DNA of 39,895 bases from Saonia sp964398035 (GCA_964398035.1 CAYNLI010000010.1:1-39895); one strand, 5' to 3'; shown: positions 25,401 through 34,113, counted from the stretch's first letter. Notes: a model not told the origin generated them from the sequence alone. Program-made: numbers and translations.

Positions 25401-26149
25401 AAGCTGCTATCCTACGAGAAAAAGGAAGTAATTCTGAACGAGAAATGGCAAACGCCATGTACTTGGCCGGTTTTGATGTGAAAGACGTGCACATGACCGA
25501 TTTAATTTCTGGTCGTGAAACGTTAGAAGATATTCAGTTTATTGGTGCTGTTGGTGGCTTCTCAAATTCAGATGTATTAGGAAGTGCCAAAGGATGGGCA
25601 GGTGCCATTAAGTACAATGAAAAGGCAAATACAGCTATCAAGAACTTCTTTGCAAGACCAGATACGCTTTCTATAGGAATATGTAATGGCTGTCAATTGT
25701 TTATGGAATTGGACTTAATCAATCCAGAGCATGAAACCCACGGTAGATTAACATATAATGATTCCCATAAACACGAAAGCAATTTTACATCGGTAAAAAT
25801 CCAAAAGAACAATTCCGTGATGCTTTCAACATTGGAAGGCACTACTTTGGGTGTTTGGATATCTCATGGCGAAGGTAAGTTCAGCTTGCCCCATTCAGAG
25901 GGCAATTATGACATTGTTGCCAAATATGGATATGAAGACTATCCTGCCAACCCAAATGGAAGTGATTTTAACACCGCCATGCTTTGCGATAAAACAGGAA
26001 GGCATTTAGTGACCATGCCACATATTGAGCGTTCTATTTTTCCATGGAACTGGGCATATTATCCCTCAGATAAAAAAGATAAGGTCACACCTTGGTTAGT
26101 CGCTTTTGTGAATGCAAAGGAGTGGGTAGAAATGGTCAATACCATATAA
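22475..26149 (+). CDS. purL: Phosphoribosylformylglycinamidine synthase (single-chain PurL)
   Basis: The enzyme makes FGAM from FGAR, glutamine and ATP, the fourth step of purine synthesis. The 1224-residue chain is the large form that carries its own glutaminase, as in Proteobacteria. The synthetase part includes FSQVNSEHCRHKIFNG near 170 and AETHNFPTTVEPFNGAATGSGG near 248-269. The C-terminal class I glutaminase starts KAAILREKGSNSERE near 975 and has the nucleophile Cys in GICNGCQLF near residue 1069. The His of the triad is probably in PHIERSIFPW near 1183. The chain is intact. A hairpin follows the stop, so it is probably transcribed alone. Confidence 0.97.
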   Translation: MIHFFGDLDTKVFVIQTSQEISQQDSTKLTWLFGNQPKINAASLDAFFIGPRAAMITPWSTNATEITQNMGITGIIRIEEFNAVAKDFVDFDPMLSQKYDGLSQDIFKIDINPEPILEIDDIAGYNKQEGLALNDEEVNYLENLSKKIKRKLTDSEIFGFSQVNSEHCRHKIFNGTFIIDGQEMPSSLFKLIRKTSEENPNTIVSAYKDNVAFVKGPTVVQFAPKSADKPDFYEETEFESVISIKAETHNFPTTVEPFNGAATGSGGEIRDRLAGGKGSLPLAGTAVYMTSYSRLEKNRPWENGMAEREWLYQTPMDILIKASNGASDFGNKFGQPLIVGSVLTFEHNEGSRKLGYDKVIMQAGGIGYGKAEQALKDTPKKGDKIVILGGDNYRIGMGGAAVSSADTGAFDSSIELNAIQRSNPEMQKRAANAIRGMVESKENPIVSIHDHGAGGHLNCLSELVEETGGKIDLDKLPVGDPTLSAKEIIGNESQERMGLVIGKKDIDLLHKIADRERSPMYEVGDVTCDDRFTFESSSNGDKPMDLELSDMFGSSPKTIMTDASMQRSYDAPTYSLENFHEYLEQVLQLEAVACKDWLTNKVDRCVGGKVAKQQCVGPLQLPLNNCGLMALDYKGKEGVATSLGHSPISGLIDPAAGSLNSITEALTNIIWAPLKDGLKSISLSANWMWPCKNEGEDARLYEAVKAVSEFSIALGINVPTGKDSLSMKQKYKDSEVIAPGTVIITAAGNCNDITNVIEPVLQKNGGDIYYINLSKDSYKIGGSSFAQTLNKIGDKTPTVNDAGYVKTVFNTIQDAIKNGHVLAGHDVASGGLITTLLEMCFADTNLGAKLDLTDLGEADTIKLLFSENAGIVFQAKDSSIETILNNAKIDFKKIGKVVLEETLTIKNSGMEMGLNVATLRDTWYKTSFLLDKKQTSNNLAQDRFDNYKNQPLDYVFPNNFTGSMSPLTQSGGHRPKAAILREKGSNSEREMANAMYLAGFDVKDVHMTDLISGRETLEDIQFIGAVGGFSNSDVLGSAKGWAGAIKYNEKANTAIKNFFARPDTLSIGICNGCQLFMELDLINPEHETHGRLTYNDSHKHESNFTSVKIQKNNSVMLSTLEGTTLGVWISHGEGKFSLPHSEGNYDIVAKYGYEDYPANPNGSDFNTAMLCDKTGRHLVTMPHIERSIFPWNWAYYPSDKKDKVTPWLVAFVNAKEWVEMVNTI

Positions 26150-26176
26150 TCTTCCCTTAGCACATTTTCAATAATT

Positions 26177-26208
26177 AATGGAATTTTGTACGAATTCCAT
26201 TTTAAAAT
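26177..26208 (+). terminator. Intrinsic terminator after purL
   Basis: AATGGAATT (26177-26185) and AATTCCATT (26193-26201) form a perfect 9-bp stem with a 7-base loop, followed by TTAAAAT. It is AT-rich and therefore of moderate strength. It sits between purL and the acyl-CoA ligase gene. Confidence 0.6.
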
Positions 26209-26253
26209 CCCATTTCCTTTTCTTATTTTGCAATTACTATTCAGAAACTTAGT

Positions 26254-28026
26254 ATGCAAAATATAACCCGCTTATTCGATTTTCCTTATTATCAATTAGA
26301 AAAATTCAACCTTAAAAAATCATTGGTAACTAAATACGATGGTAAATGGGTTGCTACCTCTACCCAAGAATATATAGATAAAGCCAATGCCATAAGCCGA
26401 GGGTTACTGAGGTTAGGAGTTAAACCAAATGATAGGATTGCAGTAATCTCCTTGAACAATAGAACAGAATGGAACATTATGGATATTGGGATAATGCAGT
26501 TAGGTGCGCAAAATGTGCCTATCTATCCCACAATTTCCGAAAAAGATTACGAATATGTATTAAACCACTCTGAAGCTACATATTGCTTTGTTTCGTGTAC
26601 TGAAGTATTAAAAAAGGTACTGGCCATAAGTTCTAAATTAAAAAAATTAAAAGAAGTCTATTCTTTTGATGACCTTTCTAATTGCAATAACTGGAACAAA
26701 GTATTAGAATTAGGGGCAGACACTTCCAATCAAGAAGAAGTGGAAAAGCTCAAAGCTGCTGTAAAACCAGAAGACTTGGCCACATTGATCTACACCTCTG
26801 GCACAACTGGAAGACCAAAAGGAGTAATGCTCTCCCATGACAACGTGGTGAGCAATGCCATAGAAAGTTCTAAACGATTCCCAATCATAGATGGCAATAC
26901 CAATTCCCTTAGTTTTTTACCCATCTGTCATATTTATGAACGCATGATTATTTATCTGTACCAATATCGTGGCGTTAGTATTCATTATGCTGAATCAATG
27001 GATAAAATAAGTGAAAATTTAAAAGAAGTCTCTCCTCTGGTCATGACTGCCGTTCCAAGGTTGTTGGAAAAAGTTTATGATAAAATCATAGCTAAAGGAG
27101 CCAGTCTGACGGGGATTAAGAAAAAAATATTTTTCTGGGCTGTGGAAGTAGGCCTGCAATATGAACCTTATGGACAAAATGGATGGCTGTATGAGCGAAA
27201 ATTAGCATTGGCCCGTAAATTAATCTTTAGCAAATGGAAAGAAGGATTGGGAGGCAATCTATCCCTTATTGCCTCAGGGAGTGCTGCCTTGCAACCTAGG
27301 TTGGCTCGCATCTACAATGCAGCTGAAATGGGTGTCATGGAAGGTTATGGCCTAACAGAGACCTCTCCTGTAATATCTGTTAATGACATGCGGAACGGTG
27401 GCTTTAAAATTGGTACAGTAGGGAAGCTTCTAGAGCGTACAGAGGTGAAAATTGCAGAAGATGGTGAAATTTGTATTAAAGGACCACAAGTAATGATAGG
27501 GTATTACAAAGACCTAGAAAAAACCAATGAAGTGCTTAAAGATGGGTATTTTCATACAGGAGATATTGGAGAAATTGACAGTGATGGTTTTCTTAAAATC
27601 ACAGATCGTAAAAAAGAAATGTTCAAAACATCTGGCGGCAAGTATGTAGCTCCTCAGTTAATGGAAAATAGGTTTAAACAATCACGTTTCATTGAGCAAA
27701 TGATGGTAGTTGGCGAAGGTGAGAAAATGCCAGCTGCCTTAATACAACCCAACTTTGAGTTTATTTATGAATGGGCCAGCAGGCACAATATTACACTTGG
27801 AGAAAATTCTGATATTGTCCACAATCCCAAAGTGTTGGAACGTTATCAAGAAGAAATAGATTTGGCCAATGAAGATTTTGCCAAATGGGAAAAAGTAAAA
27901 CAGTTTAGGCTTACACCAGATGTTTGGAGTATAGACGAAGGCCACCTTACCCCTACCTTGAAGTTAAGACGAAAAATCATAAAAGAAAAATATCTTGACT
28001 TATATAATGACATTTATGGTCATTAA
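26254..28026 (+). CDS. Long-chain fatty-acid-CoA ligase (AMP-binding)
   Basis: The enzyme activates free fatty acids to acyl-CoA with ATP, feeding the beta-oxidation genes just downstream. The 590-residue protein is an ANL-superfamily adenylating enzyme. The P-loop is IYTSGTTGRPKGVMLSH near residue 178. The adenine-binding motif is MEGYGLTETSP near 363, the hinge is HTGDIGEIDSDGFLKITDRKKE near 430, and the catalytic Lys region is in LTPTLKLRR near the end. The short AMP-forming long-chain type fits FadD15-like proteins of Bacteroidota. A strong hairpin terminator separates it from the MarR gene, so it is a separate unit, though functionally linked. Confidence 0.92.
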   Translation: MQNITRLFDFPYYQLEKFNLKKSLVTKYDGKWVATSTQEYIDKANAISRGLLRLGVKPNDRIAVISLNNRTEWNIMDIGIMQLGAQNVPIYPTISEKDYEYVLNHSEATYCFVSCTEVLKKVLAISSKLKKLKEVYSFDDLSNCNNWNKVLELGADTSNQEEVEKLKAAVKPEDLATLIYTSGTTGRPKGVMLSHDNVVSNAIESSKRFPIIDGNTNSLSFLPICHIYERMIIYLYQYRGVSIHYAESMDKISENLKEVSPLVMTAVPRLLEKVYDKIIAKGASLTGIKKKIFFWAVEVGLQYEPYGQNGWLYERKLALARKLIFSKWKEGLGGNLSLIASGSAALQPRLARIYNAAEMGVMEGYGLTETSPVISVNDMRNGGFKIGTVGKLLERTEVKIAEDGEICIKGPQVMIGYYKDLEKTNEVLKDGYFHTGDIGEIDSDGFLKITDRKKEMFKTSGGKYVAPQLMENRFKQSRFIEQMMVVGEGEKMPAALIQPNFEFIYEWASRHNITLGENSDIVHNPKVLERYQEEIDLANEDFAKWEKVKQFRLTPDVWSIDEGHLTPTLKLRRKIIKEKYLDLYNDIYGH

Positions 28027-28052
28027 TTGACTCATTTACATATTATAATTTT

Positions 28053-28082
28053 AAAGCCCGTTTTCTTGATACGGGCTTTTTT
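28053..28082 (+). terminator. Intrinsic terminator after the acyl-CoA ligase gene
   Basis: AAAGCCCGT and ACGGGCTTT form a perfect 9-bp GC-rich stem with a 9-base loop, followed by TTTATT. It ends the ligase transcript 18 bases before the palindrome of the marR promoter. Confidence 0.88.
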
Positions 28083-28099
28083 ATTCTTCCATTTTTATC

Positions 28100-28127
28100 A
28101 AATTTATTATGCATGCATAATAAATTT
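28100..28127. promoter_or_regulatory. 28-bp perfect palindrome, probable MarR operator
   Basis: The half-site AAATTTATTATGCA is followed at once by its exact reverse complement, giving 28 bp of perfect two-fold symmetry with no spacer. It ends 4 bases before a TATATTTG -7 box and 30 bases before the MarR ATG, so it covers the -33 region. MarR proteins bind such palindromes as dimers. Autoregulation and control of the downstream fad genes are therefore likely. The first T after the palindrome breaks the symmetry. Confidence 0.75.
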
Positions 28128-28131
28128 TTTA

Positions 28132-28139
28132 TATATTTG
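28132..28139 (+). promoter_or_regulatory. -7 promoter element for the marR-fad operon
   Basis: TATATTTG matches TAnnTTTG exactly and lies 18 bases before the ATG at 28158. The -33 region falls inside the palindrome at 28100-28127 and has no clean TTTG, which fits a promoter under operator control. Confidence 0.6.
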
Positions 28140-28157
28140 AAATTGAAATTCATCTTT

Positions 28158-28610
28158 ATGAAAGAAATTACGATTGATTACGCGCTCAGGGCAACATGGC
28201 AGGCCGTATCAAAAATGTATAATGAAGAGGCAAAAAAATTTAATGCTACCATGGCGGCAGGCTTTACACTTCTAAGTATAGACCCAAAAACTGGAACACC
28301 ATCAACCGCATTGGGACCAAAAATGGGAATGGAAGCAACAAGTTTGTCACGCATTTTAAAAAGCATGGAAGAAAAAGGATTCATCCGTAGAAAGCCCAAT
28401 CCAGAAGATGGTAGGGGAGTTTTAATACATCTTACCGCTCTTGGATTGCAGAAAAGAGAAGATTCAAAAAGTGCAGTATTTCGTTTTAATGATACTGTAA
28501 AAAAAAATATATCAGAAGAAAAGCTAAAGAATTTTTATGAGGTCATTGATACCATTAACAAGCTTATTACAGAAAAAAACATCTATTCAAAAGATATAGC
28601 AACAAATTAA
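28158..28610 (+). CDS. MarR-family transcriptional regulator of fatty-acid oxidation
   Basis: The 150-residue protein is a winged-helix regulator. The recognition region is SLSRILKSMEEKGFIRRKPN with the wing at EDGRGVLIHLTALG, and long N- and C-terminal helices suit dimerisation. It begins MKEITIDYALRATWQAVSKM at ATG 28158. A longer frame from an ATG at 28113 starts inside the palindrome and before the -7 box, so it is rejected. The fadN-like gene starts 13 bases after the stop, which places the regulator at the head of the beta-oxidation operon. An acyl-CoA or fatty acid is the probable ligand, by analogy with other fad regulators. Confidence 0.9.
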   Translation: MKEITIDYALRATWQAVSKMYNEEAKKFNATMAAGFTLLSIDPKTGTPSTALGPKMGMEATSLSRILKSMEEKGFIRRKPNPEDGRGVLIHLTALGLQKREDSKSAVFRFNDTVKKNISEEKLKNFYEVIDTINKLITEKNIYSKDIATN

Positions 28611-28623
28611 TCAACTTAAATTG

Positions 28624-31029
28624 ATGAACAAACATATTAAAAAGGTCGCCGTTGTAGGTTCCGGAATTATGGGAAGTGGTATTGCTTGTCACTTTGCCAA
28701 TATTGGCGTAGAAGTTTTGTTATTGGATATTGTTCCTAGGGAACTTAATGACAAGGAAAAGGCTAAAGGATTATCATTGGAAGACAAGGTTGTTCGTAAC
28801 CGATTGGTAAACGAATCACTTATGAAAGCCTTAAAATCCAAACCTTCCCCCATTTATCACCAAAAATTTGCTTCTAGAATCACTACAGGAAACCTAGAAG
28901 ATGATATTGCCAAAGTTGCTAATGTAGATTGGATTATTGAGGTTGTTGTTGAACGTTTGGACATTAAAAAAATAGTTTTTGAGAATCTGGAAAAACATAG
29001 AAAACCAGGAACACTCATAACCTCTAACACTTCAGGAATTCCCATTCAATTTATGAGTGAAGGAAGAAGTGATGATTTTCAAAAACATTTCTGTGGCACA
29101 CACTTCTTTAACCCAGCTAGGTATTTAAAGTTGTTTGAAATTATTCCAGGCCCAAAAACTTCACCAGAAGTATTGGATTTTCTTAATGGCTATGGAGAAC
29201 AGTTTTTGGGAAAAACATCAGTAGTTGCAAAAGACACTCCTGCATTTATAGGCAATAGAGTTGGAATTTTCAGTATTCAAAGCCTTTTCCATGCCGTAAA
29301 AGATATGGAAATGACTGTGGAAGAAGTTGACAAACTTACTGGGCCAGTGATTGGAAGACCAAAATCGGCCACCTTCCGTACTGTTGATGTTGTAGGGTTG
29401 GATACTTTGGTACATGTTGCCAATGGCATTCATGACAACTGTAAAGATGATGAGCGCATAGCACTTTTTAAGTTGCCTGATTTCATCAATACAATGTTTG
29501 AAAACAAATGGCTGGGAAGTAAATCTGGACAAGGATTCTACAAAAAAATAAAAGGGAAAGACGGTAAGAGCGAGATTTTGACCTTGGATTTGGACACGAT
29601 GGATTATCGTGCTAAAAAAAGTGCAAAATTTGCAACTCTAGAATTAACAAAAACCATTGACAAGGTGGTTGACCGTTTTCCAGTATTAGTGGGTGGAAAA
29701 GATAAAGCTGGTGAATTTTACCGTAAAAGTTTTGGGGCTTTATTTGCATATGTATCCCATAGAATACCAGAAATAACCGATGAGCTCTATAAGATTGATG
29801 ATGCCATGAAAGCAGGTTTTGGATGGGAACACGGACCTTTTCAAATTTGGGATGCCGTGGGATTGGACAAAGGTTTGGAATTTATAAAAGCAGAAGGATT
29901 GGAAGTTGCTTCATGGATAAGTGAAATGAAAGCTTCTGGAACCAATTCTTTTTACTCGGTAAAAAACGGTGCCACTCATTTTTATGACATCCCTAAAAAA
30001 TCCATGGAGAAAGTTCCTGGACAGGATGCATTTATCATTCTAGATAATATTCGTAAATCCAATGAAGTATTTAAAAATAGTGGTGTTGTTGTAGAAGATT
30101 TAGGTGATGGGATTTTAAATGTAGAATTTCAATCCAAAATGAATACTATTGGCGGTGATGTCCTTTCAGGGCTGAACAAAGCTATTGATATTGCTGAAAA
30201 AGACTTCCAAGGTCTTGTGGTTGGCAATCAAGCAGCCAATTTCTCTGTCGGAGCCAATATTGGTATGATTTTCATGATGGCAGTAGAACAAGAGTATGAT
30301 GAATTGAACATGGCCATTAAAATGTTCCAAGATACCATGATGAGAATGCGGTATTCGTCTATTCCAACAATTTCAGCCCCGCATGGCATGTGTTTAGGTG
30401 GCGGTTGTGAATTGTCCATGCACGCAGATAAAGTGGTTGCAGCAGCAGAAACTTATATTGGATTGGTGGAATTTGGTGTAGGTGTTATCCCAGGTGGTGG
30501 TGGTTCAAAAGAATTTGCTTTGAGGGCATCAGATATTTTTAGAAAGAACGATGTGGAACTCAATGTGCTACAAGAATACTTTTTAACTATAGGAATGGCC
30601 AAAGTATCCACATCTGCTTATGAAGCTTTTGATCTAGGTATATTCCAAAAAGGGAAAGATATTATAGTGGTGAATAAAGACCGGCAAATTGCTACGGCGA
30701 AAGCACATGCCAAACTAATGGCAGAAGCTGGTTATACACAACCTATAAAACGTAAGGATGTAAAGGTATTGGGAAAACAAGCCTTAGGTATGTTCTTAGT
30801 TGGGACAGATGCTATGGAAGCAAGCAAGTATATAAGTGAACACGATCATAAGATTGCCAACAAATTGGCTTATGTAATGGCCGGTGGGGATTTATCTGAA
30901 CCTACTTTGGTAAGCGAGCAATATCTATTGGATTTAGAAAGGGAAGCCTTTTTATCTCTTTGTACAGAACGCAAAACATTAGAGCGAATTCAACACATGC
31001 TTAAAACAGGGAAACCTTTAAGAAACTAG
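28624..31029 (+). CDS. fadN: 3-hydroxyacyl-CoA dehydrogenase/enoyl-CoA hydratase fusion (FadN type)
   Basis: The bifunctional enzyme hydrates enoyl-CoA and oxidises 3-hydroxyacyl-CoA in beta-oxidation. In the 801-residue protein the dehydrogenase comes first: Rossmann motif VVGSGIMGSGIACHFANIG from residue 9 and the HFFNPARYLKLFEIIP segment near 157 with the catalytic His. The hydratase domain is C-terminal, with the oxyanion-hole stretch PHGMCLGGGCELSMHADK near 585 and GLVEFGVGVIPGGGGS near 615. E. coli FadB has the opposite order; B. subtilis FadN has this one. The ATG at 28624 is preferred over the TTG just before it. The thiolase gene starts 6 bases after the stop. Confidence 0.93.
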   Translation: MNKHIKKVAVVGSGIMGSGIACHFANIGVEVLLLDIVPRELNDKEKAKGLSLEDKVVRNRLVNESLMKALKSKPSPIYHQKFASRITTGNLEDDIAKVANVDWIIEVVVERLDIKKIVFENLEKHRKPGTLITSNTSGIPIQFMSEGRSDDFQKHFCGTHFFNPARYLKLFEIIPGPKTSPEVLDFLNGYGEQFLGKTSVVAKDTPAFIGNRVGIFSIQSLFHAVKDMEMTVEEVDKLTGPVIGRPKSATFRTVDVVGLDTLVHVANGIHDNCKDDERIALFKLPDFINTMFENKWLGSKSGQGFYKKIKGKDGKSEILTLDLDTMDYRAKKSAKFATLELTKTIDKVVDRFPVLVGGKDKAGEFYRKSFGALFAYVSHRIPEITDELYKIDDAMKAGFGWEHGPFQIWDAVGLDKGLEFIKAEGLEVASWISEMKASGTNSFYSVKNGATHFYDIPKKSMEKVPGQDAFIILDNIRKSNEVFKNSGVVVEDLGDGILNVEFQSKMNTIGGDVLSGLNKAIDIAEKDFQGLVVGNQAANFSVGANIGMIFMMAVEQEYDELNMAIKMFQDTMMRMRYSSIPTISAPHGMCLGGGCELSMHADKVVAAAETYIGLVEFGVGVIPGGGGSKEFALRASDIFRKNDVELNVLQEYFLTIGMAKVSTSAYEAFDLGIFQKGKDIIVVNKDRQIATAKAHAKLMAEAGYTQPIKRKDVKVLGKQALGMFLVGTDAMEASKYISEHDHKIANKLAYVMAGGDLSEPTLVSEQYLLDLEREAFLSLCTERKTLERIQHMLKTGKPLRN

Positions 31030-31035
31030 TAACAA

Positions 31036-32226
31036 ATGAAAACAGCATACATAGTAAAAGCATATAGAACAGCAGTTGGTAAAGCTCCAAAAGGAGTTTT
31101 TAGGTTTAAAAGAACTGATGAATTGGCGGCGGAAACCATTGAGTATATGATGAAAGAATTGCCGCAACTGGACAAAAAACGTATTGATGATGTCATAGTG
31201 GGCAATGCAATGCCTGAAGGATCCCAAGGATTGAACATGGCACGTTTAATTTCTTTAATGGGACTTAATATTGTTGATGTTCCTGGGGTAACCGTAAATA
31301 GATTTTGTTCATCAGGAATTGAAACCATTGGCATAGCCACAGCAAAAATTCAATCAGGAATGGCAGATTGTATTATTGCTGGTGGTGCAGAGAGCATGAG
31401 TTCTGTACCTATGACAGGTTATAAAACTGAGCTAAATTATGACTTGGCCAAAGCCGGACATGAAGATTATTATTGGGGAATGGGCAATACCGCAGAAGCT
31501 GTCGCCAATCAATTTAATGTATCTAGAGAAGACCAAGATGAGTTTGCTTATAACTCACATATGAAAGCTTTAAGAGCACTAGCAGAAGACCGTTTCCAAG
31601 ACCAAATTGTGCCTATAGAAGTAGAACAGACTTATATTGATGAGAACGGAAAAAAAGCAACAAAAAAATATACTGTAACTAAAGATGAAGGACCCAGAAA
31701 AGGAACATCCATTGAGGTTTTAAATAAGTTACGCCCCGTTTTTGCTGCAGGCGGAAGTGTAACTGCAGGAAATTCTTCTCAAATGAGCGATGGTGCAGCC
31801 TTTGTTCTTGTGATGAGTGAAGAAATGGTAAAAGAATTAAATATTGAGCCTATTGCCAGGTTGGTCAACTATGCTGCAGCTGGTGTAGAACCAAGAATCA
31901 TGGGAATTGGACCTGTAAAAGCTATTCCAAAAGTTTTAAAACAGGCTGGGTTAAAACAAGATGACATTGAGTTAATTGAATTGAACGAAGCCTTTGCTTC
32001 ACAATCTTTAGCAGTAATCAGAGAATTAGGGCTTAACCAAGATATTGTTAATGTAAATGGTGGTGCCATTGCCTTAGGACATCCATTAGGTTGTACAGGA
32101 GGCAAACTTTCTGTTCAATTATTTGATGAAATGAGGAAACGAAACATGCAAGGAAAGTATGGCATGGTCACTATGTGTGTAGGTACAGGTCAAGGTGCCG
32201 CTGGTATTTATGAATTCTTAAAATAA
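31036..32226 (+). CDS. fadA: Acetyl-CoA C-acyltransferase (3-ketoacyl-CoA thiolase)
   Basis: The thiolase cleaves 3-ketoacyl-CoA to acetyl-CoA and a shortened acyl-CoA, the last beta-oxidation step. In the 396-residue protein the acyl-accepting Cys is in VNRFCSSGIETI near residue 92. The C-terminal His and Cys are in GGAIALGHPLGCTGG near 341-355, and NEAFASQSLAV near 315 is the third family block. All catalytic residues are present. It lies between the FadN-type and acyl-CoA dehydrogenase genes with gaps of 6 and 11 bases, so the three are surely one operon. Confidence 0.95.
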   Translation: MKTAYIVKAYRTAVGKAPKGVFRFKRTDELAAETIEYMMKELPQLDKKRIDDVIVGNAMPEGSQGLNMARLISLMGLNIVDVPGVTVNRFCSSGIETIGIATAKIQSGMADCIIAGGAESMSSVPMTGYKTELNYDLAKAGHEDYYWGMGNTAEAVANQFNVSREDQDEFAYNSHMKALRALAEDRFQDQIVPIEVEQTYIDENGKKATKKYTVTKDEGPRKGTSIEVLNKLRPVFAAGGSVTAGNSSQMSDGAAFVLVMSEEMVKELNIEPIARLVNYAAAGVEPRIMGIGPVKAIPKVLKQAGLKQDDIELIELNEAFASQSLAVIRELGLNQDIVNVNGGAIALGHPLGCTGGKLSVQLFDEMRKRNMQGKYGMVTMCVGTGQGAAGIYEFLK

Positions 32227-32237
32227 AATTTAGCCAA

Positions 32238-34049
32238 ATGAGTACAGAAAATATGAACAAAGACTTATTAAGAGGTGGTCAGTTTCTTGTCAAAGAAACC
32301 AAATGCGAAGATGTTTTTACGCTTGAGGATTTAACCGAAGAGCAGAAAATGATGCGTGATAGTACTAAAGAGTTTGTAGACCGTGAACTATGGGCACATT
32401 GGGAAAGATTTGAGCATAAAGATTACGCATATACAGAAGAATGTATGCGAAAAGCTGGTGAACTTGGTCTTTTGAGCATTGCTGTACCCCAAGCTTATGG
32501 CGGAATGGGAATGGGCTTTGTTTCTACCATGTTGGTCTGCGATTATATCTCTGGAGCCACTGGTTCATTTAGTACTGCATTTGGCGCACATACAGGCATT
32601 GGCACTATGCCCATTACCCTTTATGGAACTGAAGAACAAAAACAAAAATATGTTCCCAAATTAGCATCTGGCGAATGGTTTGGTGCTTATTGTCTTACTG
32701 AGCCTGGGGCAGGATCAGATGCAAATTCTGGAAAAACAAAAGCAGTTTTATCAAAAGATGGAAAACATTACAGTATTTCTGGTCAAAAAATGTGGATATC
32801 AAATGCAGGGTTTTGTAATATGTTCATTGTTTTTGCACGCATAGAGGACGACAAATATATAACTGGTTTCATTGTAGAAAATAATCCTGAAAATGGGATT
32901 ACTCTGGGGGATGAAGAAAAGAAATTAGGGATTCACTCCTCTTCTACTCGTCAAGTATTTTTTAGTGAAACCAAAGTTCCTGTAGAGAACATGCTTTCTG
33001 AAAGAGGAAATGGATTTAAGATTGCCATGAATGCTCTGAACATTGGCAGAATTAAATTGGCAGCAGCTTGTTTAGATGCACAAAGAAGAGTTATTGGAGA
33101 GGCTGTTAATTATGCCAATGAAAGAATTCAATTTAAAACACCTATTATTAATTTTGGAGCTATCAAGGCAAAAATAGCAGAAATGACTACGGCATGTTAC
33201 GCAAGTGAATCTGGCAGTTATCGTGCTGCCAAAAACATTGAAGATAGAATTGCTATTAGAGAAGCTGGTGGAAATAGTCATCAAGAAGCAGAATTAAAAG
33301 GTGTAGAAGAATACGCTATTGAATGTTCTATTCTTAAAGTAGCAGTTTCTGAATTGGTACAATTCGTTACTGATGAAGGAGTACAAATTTTTGGCGGAAT
33401 GGGCTTTAGCGCAGATGCTCCTATGGAAAAAGCATGGAGAGATGCCCGTATTGCTAGAATTTATGAAGGAACCAATGAAATCAACAGAATGCTTTCTGTA
33501 GGTATGTTGGTTAAAAAAGCCATGAAAGGTCATGTTGACCTTTTGGGACCCGCAACCAAAGTTGGTGAAGAATTGATGGGAATTCCATCAATGGATAAAC
33601 CTGACTTTTCAGAATTGTTTGCTGAAGAAAAAGATTTAGTTACAAGATTAAAAAAAGTGTTTCTTATGGTTGCTGGTAGTGCCGTACAGAAATACGGGCC
33701 AGATTTGGAAGAACATCAGCAATTATTAATAGCTGCTTCAGATATTCTTATTCAAGTCTATATGGCTGAATCAACTATTCTAAGAACAGAAAAAAATGCA
33801 AAACGTTTTGGGGAAGATGCACAAGCAACTCAAATAGCAATGTCCAAATTGTATTTGTACAATGCTGTGGACATTGTCATTAGAAAAGGAAAGGAAGCTA
33901 TTATTTCATTTTCTCAAGGTGATGAGCAACGTATGATGCTCATGGGGCTAAAACGTTTTACAAAATATACAAATCAACCTAATGTAGTGGCTTTACGCAT
34001 ACAAATTGCTGATAAAGTAGCTGCAGATAATGGTTATACCTTTGACTAA
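32238..34049 (+). CDS. fadE: Acyl-CoA dehydrogenase, long form
   Basis: This FAD enzyme makes trans-2-enoyl-CoA from acyl-CoA, the first oxidative step of the cycle. The protein has 603 residues, with a core acyl-CoA dehydrogenase of about 430 and a C-terminal extension of about 170, the layout of very-long-chain types and B. subtilis FadE. YCLTEPGAGSDANSGKT near 151 is the FAD and substrate signature. GGMGFSADAPMEKAWRDAR is near 386, and the catalytic Glu is in IYEGTNEINR near 409. No membrane helix was seen. The gene ends the marR-fadN-fadA-fadE unit and is followed by a strong terminator. The symbol rests on synteny. Confidence 0.92.
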   Translation: MSTENMNKDLLRGGQFLVKETKCEDVFTLEDLTEEQKMMRDSTKEFVDRELWAHWERFEHKDYAYTEECMRKAGELGLLSIAVPQAYGGMGMGFVSTMLVCDYISGATGSFSTAFGAHTGIGTMPITLYGTEEQKQKYVPKLASGEWFGAYCLTEPGAGSDANSGKTKAVLSKDGKHYSISGQKMWISNAGFCNMFIVFARIEDDKYITGFIVENNPENGITLGDEEKKLGIHSSSTRQVFFSETKVPVENMLSERGNGFKIAMNALNIGRIKLAAACLDAQRRVIGEAVNYANERIQFKTPIINFGAIKAKIAEMTTACYASESGSYRAAKNIEDRIAIREAGGNSHQEAELKGVEEYAIECSILKVAVSELVQFVTDEGVQIFGGMGFSADAPMEKAWRDARIARIYEGTNEINRMLSVGMLVKKAMKGHVDLLGPATKVGEELMGIPSMDKPDFSELFAEEKDLVTRLKKVFLMVAGSAVQKYGPDLEEHQQLLIAASDILIQVYMAESTILRTEKNAKRFGEDAQATQIAMSKLYLYNAVDIVIRKGKEAIISFSQGDEQRMMLMGLKRFTKYTNQPNVVALRIQIADKVAADNGYTFD

Positions 34050-34084
34050 TTCAAATAAAAGCTTTAAAAATAAAGCAGAATTTG

Positions 34085-34113
34085 AAAACCGCTCCTTTTG
34101 GGGCGGTTTTTTT
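34085..34113 (+). terminator. Intrinsic terminator of the fad operon
   Basis: AAAACCGCTCC and GGGGCGGTTTT form an 11-bp stem (one T-G wobble in RNA) with loop TTTT, followed by more T. It lies 35 bases after the fadE stop. Confidence 0.88.

Noticed and set aside
28113..28157. Upstream ATG that would extend the MarR protein by 15 residues
   Set aside because: The ATG is inside the palindrome and ahead of the -7 box, so it would not be in the mRNA; the ATG at 28158 matches the family start.
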